A DNA stretch of 64,000 bases from Leptospira sanjuanensis. GTDB taxonomy: Bacteria; Spirochaetota; Leptospiria; Leptospirales; Leptospiraceae. A program made the translations under genes and the position numbers. The number at the start of each line of letters is the position of its first letter. The first letter of the stretch is position 1. The stretch covers positions 558,001-622,000 of the forward strand of contig NZ_JAIZBG010000001.1 of the NCBI RefSeq assembly GCF_022267325.1, given 5' to 3'. Shown here one piece after another: positions 20,950 to 30,959 of the stretch. The notes beneath the pieces are model-generated. The model ran no database searches and was not told the origin of the DNA. It saw only the letters and a list, made by a program, of their open reading frames with translations.

Positions 20950-23174
20950 ACGCTCCGCAACAAACGGTCGAGGAAGGAATCACGTTAGATCTGATCGGTA
21001 TGACCTGCGCGAACTGCGCGCTTCGAATCGAAAAAGGACTGAAAAAAGTTCCGGGGGTTAAGGACGCACGGGTCAACTTTGCGATGGAAACCGCCAAAGT
21101 GGAATTCGATTCTTCGGTTACGGAAGAGGTTCTTCTGGATAAGGTCGATTCGCTCGGTTACAGAGCGCTCGTTCATAAGGATCTGGAAATTCATGGAGAA
21201 TCGGAAAAGGCGCACGAAAAGGAATTCAAAAAATTAAAACTACGTCTCGTTCTTTCGACGCTTTTTTCCCTTCCGCTCCTTGCGAGCATGATCGGCCATT
21301 TCGGGAATAATTCAATTTCTGAATATTTATCTTTTCTAATGAATCCTTGGCTTCAGTTTGCGCTCGCGACTCCGGTTCAGTTTTGGATCGGAGCCGCTTT
21401 TTATCGCGGAGGTTTTCGCGCTTTGAAAAACGGCGGAGCGAACATGGACGTCCTCGTCGCTTTGGGAACTTCGGCGGCGTATTTTTACAGCGTTTATCAG
21501 ACCTTCGTTTCCTTGGGTGCGCATCATCACGGAGACGTTCCTCTGTATTACGAAACGTCCGCCGTATTGATCACACTGATTCTTTTCGGAAAATTTTTGG
21601 AACATATTGCGAGAGGAAAATCCTCGAGAGCGATTCAATCTTTGGTCGGCTTGCAGCCGAAGACTGCGAACATCATTCGAGAGGAGGAGATTCAGGAAAT
21701 TCCTCTTCTCGCCGTCCGCCCCGGAGATCTTCTGTTGGTGAAGGCGGGAGAAACGATTCCCGTGGACGGAACCGTGGAGGAAGGAAACTCTTCCGTCGAC
21801 GAATCGATGTTAACCGGTGAAAGTATTCCCGTCGAAAAAACCATCGGAAGTTCTTTGTTCGGAGGTTCTCTCAATCAAAACGGAATTTTAAAATTAAGAG
21901 CTTCGAAAGTAGGCAAGGACACATTGCTTTCGGGAATCATTCGGGTAGTTCAAGAAGCGCAAGGTTCGCGTGCGCCGATTCAAAGAATCGCGGATCGGAT
22001 TTCCGGAATTTTCGTTCCGATCGTGATCCTTCTTTCGGCGATTACTTTGCTTCTCTGGTATTTCTGGCTGCAACCCGGAAATTTCTCCGGGGCTTTGGAA
22101 AAGGCGATCGCGGTTCTCGTTATCGCGTGTCCTTGTGCTTTGGGTTTGGCGACTCCGGTTTCGATTCTTGCGGGTTCGGGAAAGGCGGCCACTCTCGGAA
22201 TTCTTTTTAGAACCGCTGAAGCATTAGAAATCGCTCATAAAGTGGATACGATCGTTTTCGATAAAACCGGTACTTTGACAAACGGAAAACCGGTTTTGAA
22301 AGGTTTGGAAAGTTTGAATCCGAAGGATACGGATTCTCTTCTCATTCTTGCCGCTTCCGCAGAACAGAATTCGGAACATCCTCTTTCTAAAGCGATTGTG
22401 GATTTTGCCAAATCGAAAGGTTTGAGCCTTTCGATTCCGGAGAGTTTCGAAACCGTTCCGGGCGGCGGAGTTTCGGCCGTGGTCGACGGGAAAAAGATTC
22501 TGATCGGAACCGATCGTCTTTTCAAGGAAAGAAACATAGCTCTTAGCGAGATTCTTCTGAATTTGAAACGACTTCGGGAAGAAGAAGGAAACACCGTCGT
22601 TCATTTAAGCGTGAATGGGATTCACTCCGCAGTTCTTTCTTTGGCGGATACGATCAAAGAATCGACTCCGATCGCGATCGAAAGGCTGAAATCGCTCGGA
22701 ATGGATTTGTATATGATCACAGGAGACAACGAAAGAACGGCGCATGCGGTCGCGAAGGCCTGTGGCATTGAACACGTGTTAGCCGAAATTCTTCCGGAAG
22801 GAAAATCGAGCGAGGTAAAAAAACTCATGAACTCCGGAAAGGTCACCGCGATGGTCGGAGACGGGATCAACGACGCTCCAGCGTTGGCGGTTGCAGATCT
22901 AGGAATCGCGATGGGAACCGGAACGGACGTCGCAATGGAATCGTCTGATGTCGTGATTATGAACGGGGATCTGATTTCGATCGCAAACGCGTTTGCAATG
23001 AGTAAAAAAACGGTGTATAACATCCGCCAGAATCTTTTCTGGGCCTTGTTTTACAACGCGCTCGGAATTCCGATCGCGGCTGCGGGGTTTCTCGCTCCTT
23101 GGATTGCGGGAGGCGCCATGGCTCTTAGTTCGGTTTCGGTGGTTTTGAACGCTTTACGTTTGCAACGAAAGTGA
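20946..23174 (+). CDS. copA: Cu(I)-exporting P1B-type ATPase
   Basis: This encodes 742 residues with one N-terminal HMA domain (GMTCANC near residue 20). Then come the A-domain LTGES, the membrane CPC in CPCALGLATP, the phosphorylation site DKTGTLT, the HP motif in SEHPLSKAI and GDGINDAPAL. The last helices have YN (FWALFYNALG) and MxxSS (GGAMALSSV), the Cu(I)-specific P1B-1 signature. It exports copper from the cytoplasm. The four-base overlap with copZ means coupled translation. Confidence 0.96.
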   Translation: MNAPQQTVEEGITLDLIGMTCANCALRIEKGLKKVPGVKDARVNFAMETAKVEFDSSVTEEVLLDKVDSLGYRALVHKDLEIHGESEKAHEKEFKKLKLRLVLSTLFSLPLLASMIGHFGNNSISEYLSFLMNPWLQFALATPVQFWIGAAFYRGGFRALKNGGANMDVLVALGTSAAYFYSVYQTFVSLGAHHHGDVPLYYETSAVLITLILFGKFLEHIARGKSSRAIQSLVGLQPKTANIIREEEIQEIPLLAVRPGDLLLVKAGETIPVDGTVEEGNSSVDESMLTGESIPVEKTIGSSLFGGSLNQNGILKLRASKVGKDTLLSGIIRVVQEAQGSRAPIQRIADRISGIFVPIVILLSAITLLLWYFWLQPGNFSGALEKAIAVLVIACPCALGLATPVSILAGSGKAATLGILFRTAEALEIAHKVDTIVFDKTGTLTNGKPVLKGLESLNPKDTDSLLILAASAEQNSEHPLSKAIVDFAKSKGLSLSIPESFETVPGGGVSAVVDGKKILIGTDRLFKERNIALSEILLNLKRLREEEGNTVVHLSVNGIHSAVLSLADTIKESTPIAIERLKSLGMDLYMITGDNERTAHAVAKACGIEHVLAEILPEGKSSEVKKLMNSGKVTAMVGDGINDAPALAVADLGIAMGTGTDVAMESSDVVIMNGDLISIANAFAMSKKTVYNIRQNLFWALFYNALGIPIAAAGFLAPWIAGGAMALSSVSVVLNALRLQRK

Positions 23175-23181
23175 GAATTCG

Positions 23182-23215
23182 ATTTGCGGAGGGGCGTTTT
23201 CGTTCTTCCGCAAAT
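23182..23215. terminator. Hairpin between copA and the GST gene
   Basis: ATTTGCGGA and TCCGCAAAT form a perfect 9-bp stem with a 16-base loop, 8 bases past the copA stop and between convergent genes. There is no clear T-run. Confidence 0.6.
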
Positions 23216-23265
23216 TAGAACATTCAAGAATTCTAAAATTTAAATGTTTTTCCGCCCGATCGTGT

Positions 23266-23892
23266 TTAACTTTTTTTCAGAGCTCCATCCAACCATTCCT
23301 TATAAGAATATAAATTGCTGATCTTGGAGATGTAAGCGGTCGCCTCCGGTCCGAGTTCGATTCCGTAGGTCAGAAATCTTCCCACTACAGGCGCATAAAA
23401 AGCGTCCGCAATTGTGAATTCTTTTCCGAAAAGGAAAGGCCCTTTGGAGTTGTTCAGACATTCTTTCCAGATGAATTCGATTCTTCGAATATCTTTCCAC
23501 GCTTCTTCGGGGAAGGTCCTTCCGTGAAGTTTTTCAACGAGGTTCATGGACAGATTCTTTCTAAGATCCGTAAAACCGGAATGCATTTCCGCGACGACGG
23601 AACGTGCAACGGCTCTTGCCGCTTTGTCTTTGGGCCAAAGATTTTTTTCCGGAAAAGTCTCGGCGAGATATTCGACGATGCTGAACGTGTCCCATACTTT
23701 GATGTCGCCGTGGATTAAAACGGGAACCTTTCCGGCTTCCGAATAGAATTTGATCTTTTCGTAAAACTCGGGCGTGTTCAGGGTCAGTGAAATTTCAGTA
23801 AAAGGAATATTCTTTTCTTTTAATAGAATCCAAGGACGCAGGGACCAGGATGAGAATTTTTTATCGCCGATAACTAGTTGAAGATCCGCCAT
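23266..23892 (-). CDS. Glutathione S-transferase family protein
   Basis: This encodes 208 residues. The thioredoxin-like N-domain has the catalytic Ser region KFSSWSLRPWILL and the cis-Pro EAGKVPVLIHGD, followed by WDTFSIVEYL (glutathione-binding Ser). The C-domain is helical, with FLFGKEFTIADAFYAPVVGR. This matches the YfcF-like branch. It is a probable cytosolic detoxification or stress enzyme. It reads toward copA and away from the GyrI-like gene on the same strand. Confidence 0.9.
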   Translation of the reverse strand: MADLQLVIGDKKFSSWSLRPWILLKEKNIPFTEISLTLNTPEFYEKIKFYSEAGKVPVLIHGDIKVWDTFSIVEYLAETFPEKNLWPKDKAARAVARSVVAEMHSGFTDLRKNLSMNLVEKLHGRTFPEEAWKDIRRIEFIWKECLNNSKGPFLFGKEFTIADAFYAPVVGRFLTYGIELGPEATAYISKISNLYSYKEWLDGALKKS

Positions 23893-23997
23893 ACAACCAG
23901 ATTCGATCTGCGATCCGATCTTGAAAATTGAAATTCTCGGCGGATCGGATCAAATTCGTTCTTCCTTTGATGTTTGCCCGCGCGTCGCGGTTTTCGC

Positions 23998-24465
23998 TCA
24001 GTTTTTTTGTTTGTCCGAAAGGTAAAGACGAACCTGTGTTTCGGGAGTTTCCGCAAAGTTGATCGGATAAATTTCGTAATCCGTTGCAAAGGCTCTTCTG
24101 TTTTTGATTTCGGAATCGGACCAAACTTGTTGCCAGAGTTGAACGACGATATCCGGGCTTTTTCCTTTTTCGGTGGTCAATTCGAGATACGTTCCTTCGG
24201 GAAGGGAAACGGTTTCAAAACCGTTCGTATCGTTGGAAGCGGCCGGAACTCCGATAAAGTAGGAGTATTCTCCGTTCTCGTCACTTTCATAATCCCAATA
24301 CACAGCGTAGATGGAATCTCCCGGATCCCCGAGTTTCGGAAAAACTTCCTGAAAGAATTTTCCCCAGAGCGGTCCGATTTTTCCGTTCGGTCCGAATTCG
24401 TCCGCGTTTTTTGTTCTCGTGCGGACTCCGACGAGATTCTTTTTCGGCATCGGGATTTGTTTCAT
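23998..24465 (-). CDS. GyrI-like / AraC-effector-binding-domain protein
   Basis: This encodes 155 residues, a stand-alone small-molecule-binding domain (SHS2 duplication) with LVGVRTRTKN at the start, IGPLWGKFFQEV, YAVYWDYESDENGEYSYFIGVPA and LPEGTYLELTTEKG. No DNA-binding part is present. Family members bind drugs or effectors, or hydrolyse cyclopropane toxins, without a local partner. It is about 100 bp upstream of the GST gene on the same strand. Confidence 0.85.
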   Translation of the reverse strand: MKQIPMPKKNLVGVRTRTKNADEFGPNGKIGPLWGKFFQEVFPKLGDPGDSIYAVYWDYESDENGEYSYFIGVPAASNDTNGFETVSLPEGTYLELTTEKGKSPDIVVQLWQQVWSDSEIKNRRAFATDYEIYPINFAETPETQVRLYLSDKQKN

Positions 24466-24762
24466 GATTTCCTCTTTATTAAACGAAGTCTAACGGATCG
24501 AAAAATACGATACGAAACACGTTCAACAAGAGGCAATCCAATTCTCTCGACTTTTTGAATCGGATTTGGGCGAATATCGATCGTTCGCGAGCAGCGTCCA
24601 TTACCTAACTAATCCGATTTCCTGATTTTTATCAATCTTTCCAAAGGCTTTTCGACGCCGCTTCGATTTGACGAATCGATCCTTCTATGGAGTACTTAGG
24701 TAAGTTTATGGAGAGTCTTGTTCAAAAGAATCTTATATCTCCAACGGGATAGGAGGAAGTCT

Positions 24763-25506
24763 ATGTGCGTTTCAGATAATCAAAGTGGGTACGGATCGGG
24801 GAATACGAATCTTTCGTCCATTTTGACTTCTTACTTTTACCAAGATCCTCACGCGATCTTTATCACGGACCGCGACGGTAGGATCGAATACATAAATCCG
24901 GTGTTTGAGAATATTTCCGGATATAAACAAACCGACTTGATCGGAAAGAATCCGGGCTTCTTTCAGTCGGGCGCGCACGGACGGGAATTTTACGAACAAC
25001 TGTGGAAGACCATTCTTGCGGGAAAAGAATACGAAGGATATTTTTTAAACCGAAATGGATTCGGTGAAACGATTTCCTGGAAGGAAAGAATCACTCCTCT
25101 CCGCGACGAAGAAGGGAATATTTCGAATTTCTTATGCAGAGTCGACGTTCCGTCCGAAAAGGCGTCCGATTCCGCGAATACGGAGCAGGCGTTCGGGACT
25201 TCCGTTCAGAAACACGAAACAGCCGGATTCTCCGCTTCTACGGAAATCGGAAAGGTCCGGGAATCCTTGTTTCCGAAACTTCAAAAGGAATACGGACTTA
25301 CGTATCAGGAAGCGAAGATCTGCGATCTTTTGGTCGCAGGTCAAACTCGTGAAAGTCTGGTCCGGGAATTGGGAGTACATTCAGGAACTCTAAAGAACCA
25401 TTTAAAGGCGATTTATCGTAAAACGATCGAAAAGGATTTGGCGGAACCCGGTCAGGGCAGGGACAAGCTGCAAAGACTGACGATGTTTCTAATCCGACTT
25501 TGTTAA
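24763..25506 (+). CDS. PAS-domain regulator with C-terminal helix-turn-helix
   Basis: This encodes 247 residues from ATG 24763, which has AGGAGG eight bases upstream; an upstream start would add 15 residues with no binding site. A PAS domain spans about residues 24-130 (FITDRDGRIEYINPVFENISGY, GKNPGFFQSG) and is followed by a linker. A LuxR/FixJ-like HTH at about 180-225 has LTYQEAKICDLLVAGQTRESLVRELGV. The pattern is an orphan one-component or phosphorelay-linked regulator that senses a ligand or redox state; no kinase is next to it. Confidence 0.8.
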   Translation: MCVSDNQSGYGSGNTNLSSILTSYFYQDPHAIFITDRDGRIEYINPVFENISGYKQTDLIGKNPGFFQSGAHGREFYEQLWKTILAGKEYEGYFLNRNGFGETISWKERITPLRDEEGNISNFLCRVDVPSEKASDSANTEQAFGTSVQKHETAGFSASTEIGKVRESLFPKLQKEYGLTYQEAKICDLLVAGQTRESLVRELGVHSGTLKNHLKAIYRKTIEKDLAEPGQGRDKLQRLTMFLIRLC

Positions 25507-25540
25507 GCGACATCGATTGGTTTCTATTCGCGAAATAAAA

Positions 25541-25573
25541 GAATCGGAGTCGTCGCAAAAACGATTCCGATTC
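25541..25573. terminator. Hairpin between the PAS regulator and msrA
   Basis: GAATCGGAGTCGT and ACGATTCCGATTC form a 13-bp stem with one G-U pair and a seven-base loop, between convergent genes. CTTTTATTT follows on the minus strand. Confidence 0.7.
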
Positions 25574-25590
25574 CTCCGTATGACTTCGGT

Positions 25591-26184
25591 TTAATTTTTT
25601 CCCCAGACGTTTTCCAGATACGCCTCTCTTCCGGAACCTTTTCGATACGCTTTGTAGTGATCGGGATTGGTTTTGTAGTAATTCTGATGATATCCTTCGG
25701 CTGCATAGAACGCGGTGAAGGGAAGAATTTCGACCACGATCGGTCCTTTGAATTTTCCGGACTTTGCGATCTCTTGTTTGGATTCTTCCGCTGCTTTCCT
25801 TTGAGCCTCGCTGTGATAAAAAATTCCGGTTCGATATTGATTGCCTCGATCCGCAAATTGTCCTCCGTTATCCGTAGGATTGATCTGTTTCCAGAAGACC
25901 TTCAGCAATTCCGCGTAACGAATCTTAGAAGGATCGAATTCTATCTGAACGCTTTCTCGATGACCCGTTCTTCCGTAGCCGACGTCCTCGTAGGTCGGAT
26001 TGACCTCTTTACCGCCCGAATAACCGGACGTAACGGAAATCACTCCGTTCAAAGATTCGAACGGACCTTCCATACACCAAAAACAACCTCCTGCGAACGT
26101 AGCCTTCTCCGTTTTGGGCGCGGACCAGAGCGGATAAAAAAAGAAAAGAATTCCGAGGGAAATCAATACTTTAGAGTAAAACAC
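25591..26184 (-). CDS. msrA: Exported peptide methionine sulfoxide reductase A
   Basis: This encodes 197 residues. A signal peptide (VLISLGILFFFYPLWSA) precedes the MsrA core. The catalytic Cys is in GGCFWCMEGPFESL near residue 35, with GYSGG, GHRESVQIEFDP and Tyr/Glu of the active site following. MsrA repairs S-methionine sulfoxide in proteins. The signal suggests action in the periplasm or at the outer membrane against host oxidants; no MsrB gene is adjacent. Confidence 0.93.
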   Translation of the reverse strand: MFYSKVLISLGILFFFYPLWSAPKTEKATFAGGCFWCMEGPFESLNGVISVTSGYSGGKEVNPTYEDVGYGRTGHRESVQIEFDPSKIRYAELLKVFWKQINPTDNGGQFADRGNQYRTGIFYHSEAQRKAAEESKQEIAKSGKFKGPIVVEILPFTAFYAAEGYHQNYYKTNPDHYKAYRKGSGREAYLENVWGKN

Positions 26185-26354
26185 ATAAACCTCTTTAAAA
26201 GAAAGTTCGAAACTTTTACGAAACGGTTACACGAAGAATAAGGAACCCTTTTTCAGTGAACGACTCGATCGAAAAACCGATTTTTCTGTTTTTCATTGCG
26301 AAAGAAAAAAATTCCTATGTTTTCTTTTCGAAGATCTAATTCTAAGAATAGAAT

Positions 26355-27607
<1,253 letters not shown>

Positions 27608-27611
<4 letters not shown>

Positions 27612-28522
27612 CTTCGTTTCGGGATGCTCTTTCGATCGGACTTTGAATCCATACGATGCGGATCGTTTGAGTCGGGTTTGACCGCGGCATAAAGAACGAA
27701 GCGGAAATATCTTCTCATTCTTTCACTTCCTAGAAAGTCCGCGAATCTCGCATAGTTGTGCGCGATTCTTTCCGGAATGGATGTCTGCGGTTTGGCGGTC
27801 GCACGTTTTAAAAAACGGGAGAATCCTTCAAAGACATCCTTCTCTAAAAACGCAAAGCCGTCCTCAAACTCGAACCCGGCGTCGCGCAAGATTTGAGAAA
27901 GGGAATCAGTTGTGACCCGATTCCGTTTCGGGATGGAACTTAACGTACAGACCGCGCTTCGAAACCAAGAATCCAAAAGGTTCAAAGGCGATTCGTTCAG
28001 GATCAATTCGGCCGAGACCAATCGTCCTCCCGGCTTGAGAATTCGAAACGCTTCCTTACAAAACGCGATTCGATCGGAAAAAAAAACCGCGCTGTCCAAA
28101 CAAAGAATCCGATCGAAGCTCCGATCCGCAAAAGAAGGAAGAGCCGTTTCGATCGGGGACAGGATGAGAGTCGGTCGAGGATCGGACGGAGAAAACCCGC
28201 GTAGGTCCAACAGATTTTTTGCAAATTCGGTTTGAACCGAAGAAGCGTTGACCCCGGTCAGATCTTCGAACGCAACGGAGAATTCTTCCTTCCAAACGAA
28301 GAACTGGTCCCCGCAACCGAAGCCGAGATCCAAAACCTTAAGTCCCGTTCCGAGTTCGGCCTTTTGTCCGAGCAGAACGGCTAACGTTTTGCAAGCGGCG
28401 GGATAATCGTCCGTGTCCCTCCAATAACCGAAGTTGGCCCAGGAAGAATTTTCCGGATTCAGATACAGATGCGTAAGAGTGTCGGGCGCTTCTTCGATTT
28501 TTTTTCGGGAAAAAAAACTCAC
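27608..28522 (-). CDS. SAM-dependent methyltransferase
   Basis: This encodes 304 residues from a GTG start with AAGGAG upstream. Class I methyltransferase motif I is LKVLDLGFGCGDQFF (near residue 65), with ILCLDSAVFFSDR and FRILKPGGRLVSAEL later. The family includes small-molecule (UbiE-like) methyltransferases; the target is unknown. It shares a stop overlap with the FAD enzyme on the other strand, so the two could act on the same lipid or terpenoid, but this is only proximity. Confidence 0.85.
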
Positions 28523-28719
28523 CTTAGAAAATTCTCCTTAAAACGGGACTATTAAAATTCTTACAAGAATCGGCGATTTGAGGCGTTCTACGAAGATTCG
28601 ATTGTATGTTAACAACCGTTCCGGCGCTCGAAGAAGGTTTCGATTTTTCAAGTCGCATTAAATAATATCTAAACATACATTAAGTTTGTCCGATATATCC
28701 TGTAGAATTATCGGGAAAC

Positions 28720-29295
28720 ATGTTCGTCATCACGCTCTTAGATCCGAATCAAACCAAAAGCAATTTATTGCTTCGCTGGAAAATCAAACTCGATCGCAAG
28801 CAAGTTACTCCGGTTCTAGTATTTCCGGAAGCTTCGATCAATTTGGAAAAGCTGCACGTTCTCGCAAAAATTTCGTCCAGACAAAAATCCCGATCCTCCG
28901 TTCCCGTTTTTTTTCACGCAGAGTCCCTTCTGAAGGCCGCGGACTTTCTGCTTTCGGATAGAATTCCCAAGGGAGAAAAAATTCTTCCGGTCTTTGTCGA
29001 CTTCGGATCGATCGGCAAGGACAAGAACGGAAACGACTTCGAAGAACAAGTGGAAATTCTTCAGAGAAAGATTGAAAGAAATTTCTCGGCCGTTTGTTTT
29101 TTAGAGACAGGGAAGGCGCAGGCAAGCATAGAACGTTCGGGAAATCGGAACTGGCTCTTTCACAAGTCGTCCTTGGTCGTCGGGATGGAAGGAAGAGGCT
29201 TTAAAATTTTACGGAAGGACTTGCCTCAGGCTGAAGAAGGGGAGTTGTCAGCGGAGTCTTGGATTCCCGGTGGACTTCTCGAAGGCGGACGTTAA
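28720..29295 (+). CDS. Hypothetical cytosolic protein
   Basis: This encodes 191 residues with no signal. There is strand-rich sequence near the N-terminus (FVITLLDPNQTKSNLLLRWKI), a helical middle with HAESLLKAADFLL, and IERNFSAVCFLETGKAQ. No family is recognised. It sits upstream of the SET gene on the same strand but about 165 bp away, so co-transcription is not certain. Confidence 0.65.
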   Translation: MFVITLLDPNQTKSNLLLRWKIKLDRKQVTPVLVFPEASINLEKLHVLAKISSRQKSRSSVPVFFHAESLLKAADFLLSDRIPKGEKILPVFVDFGSIGKDKNGNDFEEQVEILQRKIERNFSAVCFLETGKAQASIERSGNRNWLFHKSSLVVGMEGRGFKILRKDLPQAEEGELSAESWIPGGLLEGGR

Positions 29296-29377
29296 GAAAA
29301 TAATTTACGTTTTTAGAATGGTTCTTCTTCCCTCGTCTTACGTTCGAGGGGACTCGCATTAAATATTACTCGAATTC

Positions 29378-29455
<78 letters not shown>

Positions 29456-29459
29456 CTGC

Positions 29460-29990
29460 ATGATCGAGAAACGAATCAACAAATTCGGGGAGAACGGAAC
29501 CTTCGCAACGAAGAACATCCCCAAAGGAACCTTGCTGTTCAGCTACAGCGAGTGGATCGAAGACGAAGAGTTCGGATGGAAAGTTCTGACGGTTGAAGAA
29601 GCCGAGTCTCTTCCCGATTCGGAAAAGGAAATCTTCATGAAATACGGTTACGACGTGGACTTCGGTCTGGTCACCGGCCCTACCAGCGATCAGTACGTGA
29701 TCAACCATTCCAACTTCATGAATCATTCCTGCGATCCGAACATGTGGTACGATCAGGACGACAACATCGTCGCCAAGAGAGAGATTCAGGCCGGGGAAGA
29801 GCTTACGATCGATTATGCGAACTTTATCGTAAACTTCGATCAAACCTTCGAATGCGGCTGCGGATCGACGAACTGCAGAAAATCCATCCGGAAAGACGAT
29901 TGGAAACTTCTGATCAACGAATATCAGATGAACTTCCCGAAATTCATCCAAAAAGAAATCAAAAAACTCTACGTAAAAATCCCAGTATAG
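29460..29990 (+). CDS. SET-domain protein (putative protein lysine methyltransferase)
   Basis: This encodes 176 residues from ATG 29460; a TTG at 29427 would add 11 residues. SET motifs in order are the opening GENGTFATKNIPKGTLLF, the SAM-binding NHSCDPN and the catalytic Tyr block GEELTIDYANF. A post-SET Cys cluster (ECGCGSTNCRK) follows, which binds zinc. All core motifs are intact. SET proteins methylate lysines in proteins; bacterial members are few and their targets mostly unknown. It converges on the UPF0316 gene. Confidence 0.9.
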   Translation: MIEKRINKFGENGTFATKNIPKGTLLFSYSEWIEDEEFGWKVLTVEEAESLPDSEKEIFMKYGYDVDFGLVTGPTSDQYVINHSNFMNHSCDPNMWYDQDDNIVAKREIQAGEELTIDYANFIVNFDQTFECGCGSTNCRKSIRKDDWKLLINEYQMNFPKFIQKEIKKLYVKIPV

Positions 29991-30009
29991 AACGACCTAA
30001 AAACGAAAA

Positions 30010-30609
30010 TCACTTTCTAACCTTTAAGATTCTTTCCAGGATTCCTCTCCGCAGAAGTCCTGGAGAATCTTCGGCGAATGCGGAACTGGTGCTCCGGGCG
30101 TTTTCTATGGAATAGAACACGTCCGGCTCGACGGTCTGTACGATTCTCATCGCCTGACGAATCTTCTTTCTTTTTAAAACCGTAAAAACGATCTTAACCG
30201 GGCCTCTGCTTCCTTGGCCGTTCATGGTCGTCACTCCGTAACCCGCTTTGGAAAGTTTGTCCGCGATTTCCTCACCGTGTTCGGGGGAAATGATTCTTAA
30301 GAGAGAATAACCGATCGCCAACTTTTCTTCGAGAATCATTCCGATAAACGTTCCGGTCGCGAAGCCGCCGGCGTACGCAAGATAACAAAGGACGTTGTTT
30401 AAATTCTTGATGACCTGCGTGATCACGATCACCCAAAGTAGAACTTCCAAAAATCCTAGAGAAGCAGCGATCGCTTTCTTTTCGCGTGTAAGAAGAATGA
30501 CCCGGATCGTTCCGATCGAAACGTCCGTCACTCGGGCGCAAAAAATAAAACAGGGAAGAAGAACGTAATCGAAGATAGGATTTCCGGGAGAAGGAAAACT
30601 CAGTTCCAT
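30010..30609 (-). CDS. UPF0316/DUF2179 membrane protein
   Basis: This encodes about 199 residues from ATG 30609; ATG 30621 or a TTG at 30693 are alternatives, and no start has a clear binding site. Three hydrophobic helices lie in the first 100 residues ([51 protein letters not shown]). A cytosolic DUF2179 domain follows ([20 protein letters not shown]). Related to YebE/YitT-type proteins of unknown function that may bind a ligand through DUF2179. Confidence 0.85.
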   Translation of the reverse strand: MELSFPSPGNPIFDYVLLPCFIFCARVTDVSIGTIRVILLTREKKAIAASLGFLEVLLWVIVITQVIKNLNNVLCYLAYAGGFATGTFIGMILEEKLAIGYSLLRIISPEHGEEIADKLSKAGYGVTTMNGQGSRGPVKIVFTVLKRKKIRQAMRIVQTVEPDVFYSIENARSTSSAFAEDSPGLLRRGILERILKVRK

Positions 30610-30959
30610 ACGAACTAACATTGCCGAAAGAAGCAAACTCGTCGAGGAGAATTGATTCGTTTGGAATGAACGATCCGTTTTGCAGGAGTCCAACGAATCC
30701 TTTTTATAGACGGAAAGGAATCAAATACGGCAGAAACGAAATCAAATCTCGTTCGGGGATTTTTAAGAAAGACCGATCTACGCGCGTTGCGCCGAAAAAA
30801 TCCGTAACCTACTCATCTGATAAACGACTTATAAATTTCTTAAAAAGAGGAAACGGAATTAAAAAAATGGAATCTTGATTTCGTTTAACGTTTCGCTTTT
30901 TAATCGTAAAAACGGATTTCCGGTTTCTTTTTCAAAAGAAACGTTGAGAATCCCTCCCT
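30610..30959. other. Non-coding gap between UPF0316 and the GH5 gene
   Basis: About 350 bp between divergent genes. AT-rich patches (TTAACGTTTCGCTTTTTAAT near 30890) may be promoter sequence. No gene, strong hairpin or repeat was seen. Confidence 0.5.
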
